A stretch of 15,042 nucleotides of DNA from Clostridiales bacterium UBA3705 (GCA_002372735.1 DFIE01000173.1:10141-25182), one strand, 5' to 3'; positions 7,006 through 14,689 are shown, numbered from the stretch's first letter. The notes: generated from the letters alone by a model not told the origin. Program-made: numbers and translations.

Positions 7006-8459
7006 ACGCGCCCCTCCCCGGCCAGGATCCGGGCCACCTCTTCCCGCTCGTCCAGGTGGGTCTTTTCGGTGCCCAGGATCTGATAGGTCTCGTGGCCCTT
7101 GCCGCACAGGACGATAATGTCGTCCCGCCCGGCCTCGGCCATGGCCCGGGCAATGGCTTGGCGGCGGTTTTCCACCACCAGGTAGGGCTTTTGCAGATTC
7201 CGCACGCCGGCAAGAATGTCTTCAATGATCTTGGCCGGGTCCTCGGTGCGGGGATTGTCAGAGGTGATGATGGCCAGGTCGGAGCCCTCCACGCCGATTT
7301 TGCCCATAATGGGCCGCTTGATGGGGTCCCGGTCGCCGCCGCAGCCAAAGACCGCGATGACCCGGCCCTTGCAGAAGCCCCGCACAGAGCGCAGCACGTT
7401 CTCCAGGGCGTCAGGGGTGTGGGCGTAATCGATGAGCACGGTGTAGTCCTTGCCCGGGGTGGGTACCACCTCTACCCTGCCCTTGACCGCCTTGGCGGTT
7501 TTCAGGGCGGCGGCAGCCCGGTCCAGGTCAATGCCCAGGGCCAGGGCCATGCCCAGCACCGTCAGGGCGTTGTACACCGTGAAGCCCCCGGGGATGCCCA
7601 GCCACACCGGGCAGCACCGGCCCTGATACCGGGCGGTGAAGGCCACATGGTCCGCCCCCAGGCAGATCTCCTCCGCCTGCAGGTCGGCCTCTGCGCCGGC
7701 GGCGGAGGTGGTGAGCACCCGGCAGGGCGCCTGGGCGGCAGTCATGGCCACGGCGGGGTCGTCCAGGTTGAAGACTCCCGTTCCGGCCTGGGCAAAGAGC
7801 AGAGCCTTGGCCCGGCGGTAGGCCTCCATGGTCTTGTGGAAATCCAGGTGGTCCTCGGTGAGATTGGTGAAGGCGCCCACGGCAAAGTGCACGCCCCCCA
7901 CCCGGTGCAGCGCCAGGGCGTGGGAGGAGACCTCCATCACCACATGGGTGCAGCCCTTGGCCGCCATATCCGCAAACAGGCCCTGGAGCTCAAAGCTCTC
8001 GGGGGTGGTGCGCTCGGTGTGGAGAATCTCGTCGCCGATCATGTTCTGGATGGTGCCGATGAGGCCCACCTTGGCCCCCAGGCACTGCTCCAGCACAGAC
8101 TTGAGCAGAAACGTGGTGGTGGTCTTGCCGTTGGTGCCGGTGACCCCCAGAATGGTCATTTTTTCCGCCGGGTGGCCGTACCAGTTGGCCCCCAGCACGG
8201 CCAGGGCCGCCCGGGAGTCCGCCACGCGGACGTAGGGGAGCTCCCCCGCCGGGGCCTGCTGGCACAGCACGCAGGCCGCCCCCTTTTGGGCCGCCATGGG
8301 GATGAACCGGTGGCCGTCGGCGGCAAAGCCGGTGATGGCCACAAACAGGTGGCCGGGCCGGGTCTGGCGGGAGTCGTAGCTGACGCCGGAGATCTCCATG
8401 GACAGGTCCGCGTTGGTCTCCAGCACAGGGATATGCTGCAGTAGTTCAGATAGCTTCAT
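7002..8459 (-). CDS. murE: UDP-N-acetylmuramoyl-L-alanyl-D-glutamate--2,6-diaminopimelate ligase (MurE)
   Basis: This Mur ligase adds the third amino acid of the stem peptide. The 485-residue product has the P-loop GVTGTNGKTTTTF (105-117), Lys218 at the expected carbamylated position (YRRAKALLF), HTPDALENVL (347-356), and GKGHE (453-457). The motif DNPRTEDP (401-408) is the version tied to meso-diaminopimelate rather than lysine, so the cell wall should be mDAP type. I chose the ATG at 8459, where the family alignment begins (MKLSELL) and an AAAGGAAAG element lies about 11 nt upstream. An in-frame ATG at 8495 forms a TGATG junction with the PBP stop and would add 12 residues, but has no visible ribosome site. 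The stop overlaps the murF start. Confidence 0.96.
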   Translation of the reverse strand: MKLSELLQHIPVLETNADLSMEISGVSYDSRQTRPGHLFVAITGFAADGHRFIPMAAQKGAACVLCQQAPAGELPYVRVADSRAALAVLGANWYGHPAEKMTILGVTGTNGKTTTTFLLKSVLEQCLGAKVGLIGTIQNMIGDEILHTERTTPESFELQGLFADMAAKGCTHVVMEVSSHALALHRVGGVHFAVGAFTNLTEDHLDFHKTMEAYRRAKALLFAQAGTGVFNLDDPAVAMTAAQAPCRVLTTSAAGAEADLQAEEICLGADHVAFTARYQGRCCPVWLGIPGGFTVYNALTVLGMALALGIDLDRAAAALKTAKAVKGRVEVVPTPGKDYTVLIDYAHTPDALENVLRSVRGFCKGRVIAVFGCGGDRDPIKRPIMGKIGVEGSDLAIITSDNPRTEDPAKIIEDILAGVRNLQKPYLVVENRRQAIARAMAEAGRDDIIVLCGKGHETYQILGTEKTHLDEREEVARILAGEGRV

Positions 8460-8494
8460 AACAGTACCGTCTTTCCTTTGGCATGGCCCGGGCA

Positions 8495-10834
8495 TCAGTC
8501 CTGGGCAGTGGGGTCGGTGAATTCGCAGGTGATGGTGGTGCCCAGGGGGACCTCCTCCCCGGCGGCCCAGTCCTGGCTGGTGGCCACGGCCTTGCCCGCA
8601 GAGGAGCCCTTGGTCTGCAGATACAGGCCCACGTTGGCCGCGGCCTGCTGGGCCTGGGCCCGGGTCATATTGGCAAAGTTGGGCACGGGCACCTTGTCCT
8701 TGGGCACGGGCTCGCCCATGTACAAAATAACCTGAGAGTTGCCCGGCAGCATGGCGCCGGTATCGGGGATCTGGCCGGTGACCTCGGCCCCGGTGCCCAC
8801 GGTGATGTAGGTCAGGCTCTGGGCGGCCAGGAGCTCGGCGGCCTCGGCCTCGTTCAGATCCCGAAGCTCGGGCATCTGGACGTTGACCGTGCGCATGTCC
8901 ACGTCGGTGTAGTCCGGCTGGACGCCCAGATACAGCAGGGTGTCAGAGAAAATGTCGCGGACCACCGGGGCGGCCATCACGCCGCCGGAGATGTAAATGC
9001 CGGTTTTGGTGCTGGGGGTATCCAGGGCCACCAGCACGATATATTGGGGCTTATCCATGGGGGCAATGCCCACGAAGGAGACGATCTTATCCTCGGTCAG
9101 GTTGCCGTCCTCGTCGTAGACGTCCAGCTTTTCGGAGGTGCCGGTCTTGCCGCCCACCCGGTAGCCCGGGATCTCGGCGTTGCCCGCGGTGCCGTCGGTG
9201 ACCACGGACTCAATGAGCTGGCACATGAGCCTGGAGGTGTCCTCGCTGATGGCCTGGCGCAGAACGGTCTTGCCGTTTTTCTGGATCACGTTGCCGTCGG
9301 CGTCCAGAATCTCCTCTACCACATAGGGCTTGAGCACATAGCCGCCGTTGACCACCGCCGCAATGGCCCGGACCATCTGGATGGGGGTGGGCTTCACCGA
9401 CTGGCCGAAGGCCACGGTGGTCAGCTGGGCGTTTTCGGACATCCGCTCTTTGGTGTGGAACACGCCCCAGCCCTCGCCGGACATATCGATCTTGGTGCGC
9501 TCCAGCATACCGAAGGCGTCAATGTAGTCGTAGAGCTTTTCGCCCCCCAGCAGCAGGCCCATGTCGGCAAAGGCGATGTTGCAGGAGTTCTGCAGAGCCT
9601 GGGCGGTGTTCTGGGTGCCGTGGCCGTAGGCCTGCCAGCAGTGCAGGGTGTCGTCACGGCCGGGGTAGTCCTTTTCGCCCCCGCAATAGAAGGTGTTATC
9701 CAGGCTGACCGCCCCTTCCTCCAGGGCGGCGGCCAGGGTGATGGTCTTGAAGGTGGAGCCGGGCTCGTAGCCGTCAGACACGCAGCGGTTGCGCCACTGG
9801 GACAGCCGGGCGGAGACCACCTCCTGGTTGTACTGGTCCGCCAGGGCCTGGTAGGCGGCGGTGCCCTCCTTCTCCTTGTCCATCTCCTGGCTGAGCTTGT
9901 CAAGATCCTCCAGGACCCGCTCGTCCAGGATCTCCAGGTAGTTGTTGGGGTCATAGCCCCCCTCGGTGGCCATGGCCAGGATGGCCCCGGTGTTCACGTC
10001 CATCACAATGCCGAAGGCGCCGTGCTGGACGTCGTACTTGGCAATGGCCGCCTGGAGATTCTTCTCCAGGTAATACTGGACGGTGGCGTCCAGGGTCAGC
10101 ACCAGGGAGTTGCCGTTGGTGGCCTCGTAATACTTCTCAAAGGAGAAGAGCATCTCGGTTTCGTAGTTGCCCTTGGTGGTGATCACCGCGCCGGCGGTGC
10201 CCTGGAGGGTGTTGTCGTAATAGGCCTCCAGCCCCTCGGAGCCCCGGTTTTCCGCGTTGGTAAAGCCGATCACCTGGGCCGCCAGGGTGCCGTAGGGGTA
10301 GTAGCGCTGGGAGTCGGACTCCAGGTGGATGCCGGTGAGCTGGTTTTCGTTGATAAAGGCCCGCACCGCCTGGGCAATCTCAAGGGGCTGCTTGCGGGCA
10401 ATGACCTTGTAGCGCATATTGACGTCCGCCGCCTGCTCCAGGATGAAGGAGGGCTCCACGCTTAAAATCCGCCCCAGATTCTGGGCGATAAATTGGACGT
10501 CCTCCTCGGCCCGGTTGATTTCAAGGGGGTCGATGAAGACGTTTTCCACCGTGGTTGAGGCGGCAAGGGCATTCATATTGCGGTCGTAGATGGTGCCCCG
10601 GTCCGCGGAGACTGCGGTGGAACGGGTCTGGTTGTCAATGGCCTTGCTCTCGTAGTACTCGTGGTCGAGAATCATCACCCGGAACAGCTGGCCAATCAGC
10701 AGCGCAAAGAGCACCACCGAGCAGAAAATCATGATTCCCGTGGTCCGCCGCAGCACCTGCAGATTGGAGCGCTCCTTGTCGTAGCCGCTCTTCTGCCCCG
10801 GGCGGAGAATGCGGATATTCGGTTTTTTCGCCAT
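8495..10834 (-). CDS. ftsI: Class B penicillin-binding protein with two PASTA domains (FtsI/PbpB/SpoVD type)
   Basis: This DD-transpeptidase cross-links septal (or spore) peptidoglycan outside the membrane, normally paired with a SEDS protein such as the FtsW encoded downstream. The 779-residue product has a basic cytoplasmic tail, one membrane segment (about 33-55), an N-terminal dimerisation domain (RGTIYDRN at 79-86), and the transpeptidase motifs SxxK (Ser360-Lys363 in YEPGSTFK), SxN (Ser417-Asn419) and KTG (563-565). Two PASTA domains occupy about 653-708 and 716-772. A charged insert of about 40-50 residues (about 298-350) precedes the active serine, making the protein longer than B. 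subtilis SpoVD. AGGTG lies 5 nt before the ATG at 10834. Position after ftsL and before murE is classical. Vegetative and sporulation roles cannot be separated from sequence. Confidence 0.95.
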   Translation of the reverse strand: MAKKPNIRILRPGQKSGYDKERSNLQVLRRTTGIMIFCSVVLFALLIGQLFRVMILDHEYYESKAIDNQTRSTAVSADRGTIYDRNMNALAASTTVENVFIDPLEINRAEEDVQFIAQNLGRILSVEPSFILEQAADVNMRYKVIARKQPLEIAQAVRAFINENQLTGIHLESDSQRYYPYGTLAAQVIGFTNAENRGSEGLEAYYDNTLQGTAGAVITTKGNYETEMLFSFEKYYEATNGNSLVLTLDATVQYYLEKNLQAAIAKYDVQHGAFGIVMDVNTGAILAMATEGGYDPNNYLEILDERVLEDLDKLSQEMDKEKEGTAAYQALADQYNQEVVSARLSQWRNRCVSDGYEPGSTFKTITLAAALEEGAVSLDNTFYCGGEKDYPGRDDTLHCWQAYGHGTQNTAQALQNSCNIAFADMGLLLGGEKLYDYIDAFGMLERTKIDMSGEGWGVFHTKERMSENAQLTTVAFGQSVKPTPIQMVRAIAAVVNGGYVLKPYVVEEILDADGNVIQKNGKTVLRQAISEDTSRLMCQLIESVVTDGTAGNAEIPGYRVGGKTGTSEKLDVYDEDGNLTEDKIVSFVGIAPMDKPQYIVLVALDTPSTKTGIYISGGVMAAPVVRDIFSDTLLYLGVQPDYTDVDMRTVNVQMPELRDLNEAEAAELLAAQSLTYITVGTGAEVTGQIPDTGAMLPGNSQVILYMGEPVPKDKVPVPNFANMTRAQAQQAAANVGLYLQTKGSSAGKAVATSQDWAAGEEVPLGTTITCEFTDPTAQD

Positions 10835-10902
10835 GAACGCACCTGCCTTCCTGGAAAAATGCCGTCGCCGGCGGGCCTGTCGCCCCGGGTCTTAACGGCC
10901 AG

Positions 10903-10932
10903 AAAAGGGCGGCAACGGACTGCCGCCCTTTT
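10903..10932 (-). terminator. Terminator-like hairpin between ftsL and the PBP gene (possible attenuator)
   Basis: Plus-strand AAAAGGGCGGCA (10903-10914) and TGCCGCCCTTTT (10921-10932) form a perfect 12-bp stem with a 6-nt loop. On the minus strand it starts 11 nt after the ftsL stop and ends in a T4 run; on the plus strand it is followed by T5, so it looks bidirectional. It lies in the 109-nt gap between ftsL and the PBP gene. I see no convincing promoter after it, so partial termination or RNA processing is more likely than an operon end. Confidence 0.65.
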
Positions 10933-10943
10933 TATGTATGTGT

Positions 10944-11474
10944 TTATTTGCGGAAGTATTCCACAATGCCTGTGAAGCTCTCGCTGATGGCATCCCAGGT
11001 CTTTTCCGCAAAGCCCCGGTCGTCCACCTGGAGGAGTTCGGTGTGGTCGGCGCCGGCAATGTTGAGATACACGGTCTGCTTGGCCGTGGGCTGGCGCATA
11101 CCCAGCTCCCGGGCGTCGGCCTCAATCTTGGTCAGGTCGATTTTGCTCTCATAAGAGGAGCGGAGCTTGGTGTTCTCCTGCTGGGCGGCGCTGAGCTGGC
11201 TGGCCAGCTCCCCCACCCGGGAGGTGGCCTCATAGTACTGCACATAGCCGTAAACCACCATGGCCAGCAGGGCCACCACCACCAGCATGCCCACCGCCGC
11301 AAAGGGGGAGATGACGATCTTTGCCTTTTGGACGGTTTTCTTTTGGGGCAGCTGCACCTCGTCGGGCAGAACCGCAGGCTGCGGCTTCCGGGCGGCGGTG
11401 CCGTCAAACCGGGTGGAATACAGGTCGTACGCCGCAGAGCCGTTGACCATATTGAATTGTCTTCTCTCAGCCAT
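10944..11474 (-). CDS. ftsL: FtsL-like cell division protein
   Basis: This is a small bitopic divisome protein expected to form a complex with DivIC/FtsB and FtsQ/DivIB and to activate the septal synthase. The 176-residue product has a hydrophilic cytoplasmic N-terminus of about 50 residues, one membrane segment (about 53-78), an external heptad-like coiled coil (about 80-115), then the segment IEADARELGMRQPTAKQTVYL (117-137), which resembles the end of FtsL/DivIC family domains. A further tail of about 40 residues follows. FtsL sequences are poorly conserved, so identity rests on topology and on its place between rsmH and the PBP gene. The ribosome site AAGGAG overlaps the rsmH stop (TAAGGAG), 6 nt before the ATG, suggesting coupling. 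Confidence 0.85.
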   Translation of the reverse strand: MAERRQFNMVNGSAAYDLYSTRFDGTAARKPQPAVLPDEVQLPQKKTVQKAKIVISPFAAVGMLVVVALLAMVVYGYVQYYEATSRVGELASQLSAAQQENTKLRSSYESKIDLTKIEADARELGMRQPTAKQTVYLNIAGADHTELLQVDDRGFAEKTWDAISESFTGIVEYFRK

Positions 11475-11484
11475 GACGTACTCC

Positions 11485-12426
11485 TTACTTCGGCAGCTTC
11501 TCCGCCACGCGCAGCTTGGCGCTGCGGGACCTGGGGTTTTCCTCCAGCTCCCGGGGGGAAGCAGTGATGGGTTTTCTGGTAATGATCCGCACCTGGGGCG
11601 TTTTGCCGCAGACGCAGACCGGGAATTCCGGCGGGCAGGTGCAGCCCTTGGCTGCCTGGGCCATGCCGTTTTTCACGATCCGATCCTCCAGCGAGTGGAA
11701 GGTGATCACCGCCAGCCGTCCGCCGGGGGCAAGACGGCCAATGGCAGCTTGCATCATCTCGTCCACCGCGCCCAGCTCGTCGTTCACCGCAATGCGGATG
11801 GCCTGAAAGGTGCGCTTGGCCGGATGCTGCTTTTCCCGCAGGGCCTTTTGGGGCATGGCCCCGCGGATGATCTCCACCAGCTCCAGGGTGGTTTGGATGG
11901 GCTTTTGCTCCCGGGCCCGGACAATGGCCGCCGCAATGAGCGGGGCGTAGCGCTCTTCGCCGAAGGTGAAGAGGATCCGCCGCAGCTCCGCCTGGTCCCA
12001 GGTGTTGACCACGGTGTAGGCGCTCAGACTGTCGTCGGGGTCCATGCGCATGTCCAGGGGGGCGTCGTGCATATAAGAAAAGCCTCTGGAGGCCTCGTCC
12101 AGCTGGGGGGAGGACACGCCCAGGTCAAAGAGCATGCCGTCCACCTGCGCAATGCCCAGCTCGTCCAGAATGGAGGCCAGCTGCCGGAAATTGCCCCGCA
12201 CCAGGGTGACCCGGTCCTGCCAGGGGGCCAGCCGCTCCCGGGCGGCGGAAAGGGCGTTGGGGTCACGGTCGATGCCGATGAGGCGGCCGGTGGTGAGCCG
12301 GGCGGCAATCATGCCGGAATGGCCCGCGCCCCCCAGGGTGCCGTCCAGATAAATCCCGTCCGGCCGGATGGCCAGAGACTGGATGGTCTCCTCCGGCAGG
12401 ACCGAGGCGTGATAGAACCCGCTCAC
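11485..12426 (-). CDS. rsmH: 16S rRNA (cytosine1402-N4)-methyltransferase RsmH (MraW)
   Basis: This SAM-dependent enzyme methylates N4 of C1402 in the ribosomal P site. The 313-residue product has the N-terminal HASVLPEE motif, the SAM loop YLDGTLGGAGHS (26-37), GIDRDP (51-56), the FDLGVSSPQLD segment, and a C-terminal region with a Cys-rich stretch (CTCPPEFPVCVCG), RSRSAKLRVAEK and TRKPI motifs, all typical. The start is GTG at 12426, overlapping the mraZ stop as GTGA (12423-12426). Length matches the family. Its position directly after mraZ is nearly universal. Confidence 0.97.
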   Translation of the reverse strand: MSGFYHASVLPEETIQSLAIRPDGIYLDGTLGGAGHSGMIAARLTTGRLIGIDRDPNALSAARERLAPWQDRVTLVRGNFRQLASILDELGIAQVDGMLFDLGVSSPQLDEASRGFSYMHDAPLDMRMDPDDSLSAYTVVNTWDQAELRRILFTFGEERYAPLIAAAIVRAREQKPIQTTLELVEIIRGAMPQKALREKQHPAKRTFQAIRIAVNDELGAVDEMMQAAIGRLAPGGRLAVITFHSLEDRIVKNGMAQAAKGCTCPPEFPVCVCGKTPQVRIITRKPITASPRELEENPRSRSAKLRVAEKLPK

Positions 12427-12842
12427 AGCCCCAGCTCTCCCAGGGCAGCAGCCAGGTTGTCAGGCCCGGCCAGGAACTCGGCCTCTTTGGCGGCGTAGTC
12501 GGCGGCGTTCCAGATCTCGGCGTGGTCGCCCTGGCCCAGGAAGGTGACGTCGTCCTTCAGGTTGGCGTAGTCACGCAGCAGCTGGGGGATCAGGAAGCGG
12601 CCCTGCTTGTCGGGCTCGCACTTGGCCACGTTGGCGTAAATGTAGCGGATGGCCTTGGCCTGGGTGAGGCGCACCTCGTTGAACTTGGCGGACAGGGCCT
12701 GCCACTTTTCCTCGGGGTAGACCAGCAGGTTGTGCTCCAGGCCGATCATCACATAAAAGGTCTCGCCCAGCTCCTGCCGGAGCTTGGAGGGCACGAACAG
12801 GCGGCCCTTGGCATCAACGTTATGGGTGTATTTGCCCAGCAT
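12423..12842 (-). CDS. mraZ: Transcriptional regulator MraZ
   Basis: This AbrB-like swapped-hairpin DNA-binding protein represses or tunes the dcw operon from its own promoter. The 139-residue product has the two half-domains with the DxxxR motifs DAKGR (10-14) and DKQGR (78-82), each followed by a Phe/Val/Ile-Pro turn, as in the family. The ATG at 12842 (MLGKYTHNVD) has GGAGGTG about 6 nt upstream; an upstream in-frame start at 12881 would lie in the leader and over the operator and is rejected. Three spaced repeats that fit MraZ binding lie at 12878-12904. First gene of the operon. Confidence 0.97.
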   Translation of the reverse strand: MLGKYTHNVDAKGRLFVPSKLRQELGETFYVMIGLEHNLLVYPEEKWQALSAKFNEVRLTQAKAIRYIYANVAKCEPDKQGRFLIPQLLRDYANLKDDVTFLGQGDHAEIWNAADYAAKEAEFLAGPDNLAAALGELGL

Positions 12843-12877
12843 CCTGTTCACCTCCTCCACGAGACTGGGATTTTGTG

Positions 12878-12904
12878 GCACTTTCTGCCACTTCGCTCCA
12901 CTTT
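12878..12904 (-). promoter_or_regulatory. MraZ operator: three heptamer repeats at 10-bp period
   Basis: On the minus strand AAAGTGG (12904-12898), GAAGTGG (12894-12888) and AAAGTGC (12884-12878) follow each other with 3-nt spacers. MraZ operators described in Mollicutes are AAAGTG-type repeats with 3-nt spacers; E. coli MraZ uses TGGG-type repeats. The array starts at the predicted transcription start, a good place for a repressor. A further AAAGTG (12946-12941) touches the -35 box. Confidence 0.8.
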
Positions 12905-12910
12905 GCTCTT

Positions 12911-12939
12911 AGTATAACCCCTCGGTATCAAAAATGCAA
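12911..12939 (-). promoter_or_regulatory. Sigma-A-type promoter of the mraZ/dcw operon
   Basis: On the minus strand, -35 TTGCAT (12939-12934), a 17-bp spacer and -10 TATACT (12916-12911). The predicted start is near 12904, giving a leader of about 60 nt before mraZ. This is the only strong promoter I see for the eleven-gene minus-strand run. Confidence 0.85.
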
Positions 12940-12960
12940 TCACTTTCTCAAACTTTTTTC

Positions 12961-12998
12961 AGAAAAAAATAATCCTCCCGGGCCGAAACCCGGGAGGA
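12961..12998 (-). terminator. Intrinsic terminator of the ddl-DUF1934 operon
   Basis: A 10-bp stem, with arms CCTCCCGGG (12974-12982) and CCCGGGAGG (12989-12997) plus one flanking T-A pair, has a 6-nt loop. In minus-strand RNA it is followed by ATTATTTTTTTC. It separates the upstream operon from the mraZ promoter only about 20 bp further on. Confidence 0.92.
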
Positions 12999-13063
12999 AA
13001 TCCCATCGTTTGAATATTTGTTTAAGTTAGCCGGTTACAAATCGGTACACCGCCGCGGTCGGT

Positions 13064-13489
13064 TTACTGGGGGGTGACCTCCACCCGATATTCGATCTCG
13101 CCGCTGCCCATTTCCTCAATGGTGATTTTGTAGGCCACCCGGAAATTGCCGCCCCGGGCGTCCATGTGGCACTCCATCTGGGTGGTGCGGATGGTGAGCA
13201 GCACCGCGCCGAAGCCGGTGTCATACAGGCTCTGGTCCACCCGGCCCAGGACGAATTCCATGCGGGAGTTTACCCTGCCGGTGCGGATCAGCCGGATGCG
13301 CTCGCCCTCCAGCTGGAAGAACGTGGTGGTCCCCTCCAGGCCGGTGAGCTCGCTCTCCTCATACTGCAGGCAGAGCACCCCGTCCTGCTCCCAGAGCAGG
13401 CCGTCGGTGGTGAGGGTGATGGTCTCGGGCCGGGCGTTTTCGTAGCGCTGGATGCCCGTGACCTGGAGCAGCACGTTGCGGGGCTCCAT
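13064..13489 (-). CDS. DUF1934 (YwiB-like) small beta-barrel protein
   Basis: The 141-residue product matches the DUF1934 pattern: a start with VLLQVTGIQ, a central 'QLEGERIRLIRTGRVNSRMEFVLG' type strand pair, then a 'YDTGFGAVLLTIRT' segment and alternating beta strands to the end, which predicts a compact beta barrel of the calycin-like kind. There is no signal peptide or membrane segment, so it is likely cytoplasmic. The ATG at 13489 lies 1 nt after the ddl stop (TGAGATG), and its ribosome site GGAGG is inside the last ddl codons, so the two genes are co-translated. A biochemical role is not known to me; a link to D-Ala metabolism or the cell wall is suggested only by this tight arrangement. 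Confidence 0.85.
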   Translation of the reverse strand: MEPRNVLLQVTGIQRYENARPETITLTTDGLLWEQDGVLCLQYEESELTGLEGTTTFFQLEGERIRLIRTGRVNSRMEFVLGRVDQSLYDTGFGAVLLTIRTTQMECHMDARGGNFRVAYKITIEEMGSGEIEYRVEVTPQ

Positions 13490-13490
13490 C

Positions 13491-14555
13491 TCAGGCCTCC
13501 ATGGCCAGCTGCAGCAGCCGGTCGATCAGCTCGTTGTAGGGGATGCCGCTGGCGGCAAAGAGCTTGGGATACATGGAAATAGAGGTAAAGCCGGGCAGGG
13601 TGTTGATCTCGTTAAAGACCACCTCTTCCTTTTCCCAGGTGACAAAGAAGTCCACCCTGGACAGGCCGGTGCAGCCCATGGCCCGGTAGATCCGCACCGC
13701 AGCCTCCCGGACGGTCTCCATGGTCCGCTCGGAGATCCGGGCGGGGATGTACAGGGTGGAGGTGGAGGTGTGGTACTTGGTCTCGTAGTCGTAGAACTCC
13801 GCGCCGGTGTCAATCTCGCCGCAGACGGAGGCCACAGGATCCCGGTTGCCCAGGACGGCCACCTCTACCTCACGGCCGGGGATGAACTCCTCCACCAGGA
13901 CCTTGGCGTCAAAGCGCACGGCCTGGGCCAGGGCGGCGGACAGGGCCTGCCGGTCGCCGGCCTTGCTGACGCCCACAGAGGAGCCGGTGCCCGCAGGCTT
14001 GACAAACACCGGGTAGGCAAACCGGGCCTCTATCCGGTCCAGGACGGCAAGCTCGTCTTCGGCCAGCTGCCGGCGGGTGACCAGCTCCCAGGCGGCCTGC
14101 CGGACCCCGGCCTGGTCGGCGATGAGCTTGGTGAGACTCTTGTCCATGCAGGCGGCGGAGGCGGCCACATGGCAGCCCACGTAGGGAATGCCCGCCAGCT
14201 GGAGCAGGCCCTGGACAGAGCCGTCCTCGCCGTTTTCCCCGTGGAGCACCGGGAAGACCACGTCGATCCGCTCCCGGACCACGGTGTCGCCCTCAAAGCT
14301 CAGCAAGCCCTGGCCCCGGATGGGGGAAAAGGCCGCCGGCCGGTTGGCGGGGCACTCCATCCACCGCTCCCCGGGCAGAAGGCTGTAGTCCTTGCCGCCG
14401 TAGAGAATCCACCGGCCGTCCTTGGTGATGCCCAGGGGATAGATGTTATATTTTTCCGGGTCCATATGGCTCAGCACCGACTCCGCCGAGCGCAGAGACA
14501 CGTCGTGCTCCGGGGAGATGCCGCCGAACAGGACACAGACATTGCGTTTTTTCAT
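13491..14555 (-). CDS. ddl: D-alanine--D-alanine ligase
   Basis: This ATP-grasp enzyme makes the D-Ala-D-Ala dipeptide used by MurF. The 354-residue product has GGISPEHDVS (11-20), HGENGEDG (105-112), KPAGTGSSVGV (186-196), the omega-loop segment YDYETKY (255-261) whose Tyr is typical of dipeptide ligases rather than D-Ala-D-Lac types, and the metal and substrate site RVDFF plus FNEINTLPGFTSISMYP (300-330). The ATG at 14555 has GAGGT 7 nt upstream; an in-frame ATG at 14588 overlaps the promoter's predicted start and is rejected. D-Ala-D-Ser (VanG-like) activity cannot be fully excluded because overall layout is similar, but no van regulatory or accessory genes are next to it. Confidence 0.95.
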   Translation of the reverse strand: MKKRNVCVLFGGISPEHDVSLRSAESVLSHMDPEKYNIYPLGITKDGRWILYGGKDYSLLPGERWMECPANRPAAFSPIRGQGLLSFEGDTVVRERIDVVFPVLHGENGEDGSVQGLLQLAGIPYVGCHVAASAACMDKSLTKLIADQAGVRQAAWELVTRRQLAEDELAVLDRIEARFAYPVFVKPAGTGSSVGVSKAGDRQALSAALAQAVRFDAKVLVEEFIPGREVEVAVLGNRDPVASVCGEIDTGAEFYDYETKYHTSTSTLYIPARISERTMETVREAAVRIYRAMGCTGLSRVDFFVTWEKEEVVFNEINTLPGFTSISMYPKLFAASGIPYNELIDRLLQLAMEA

Positions 14556-14590
14556 GGTGATTACCTCGTATGCAGTGAAATATCCCACAT

Positions 14591-14619
14591 ACTATACTGC
14601 AATTTCCCCAAGAATACAA
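14591..14619 (-). promoter_or_regulatory. Sigma-A-type promoter of ddl-DUF1934
   Basis: On the minus strand, -35 TTGTAT (14619-14614), a 17-bp spacer and -10 TATAGT (14596-14591). The start should be near 14584, about 29 nt before the ddl ATG. A terminator-like T6 run lies just upstream (14635-14630). Confidence 0.82.
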
Positions 14620-14629
14620 GTGCTTTTTG

Positions 14630-14689
14630 AAAAAACCTCCCCCGGCAAAGCAAAGCCCGGCGGCCTCAGCCTCCGGGACGGGGGGACGG
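14630..14689 (-). terminator. Possible minus-strand terminator upstream of the ddl promoter
   Basis: Plus-strand CCTCCCCC (14636-14643) can pair with GGGGGACGG (14681-14689, one bulged C), with a smaller hairpin CCCGG/CCGGG (14656-14660 with 14673-14677) inside. In minus-strand RNA the base of the stem is followed directly by TTTTTTC. No minus-strand gene lies before it in the window, so it may insulate ddl or end a short unannotated RNA. The bulge and large inner loop make it less certain than the other terminators. Confidence 0.45.

Noticed and set aside
8483..10465. 660-codon plus-strand open frame opposite the PBP gene
   Set aside because: Gly/Val/His/Gln-rich antisense frame without motifs; the PBP on the minus strand has all catalytic motifs and PASTA domains.
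13491..14555. A vancomycin-resistance (VanG-type) ligase
   Set aside because: The layout resembles VanG, but the omega-loop Tyr and general motifs fit ordinary Ddl, and no vanXY, vanT or van regulator is next to it.
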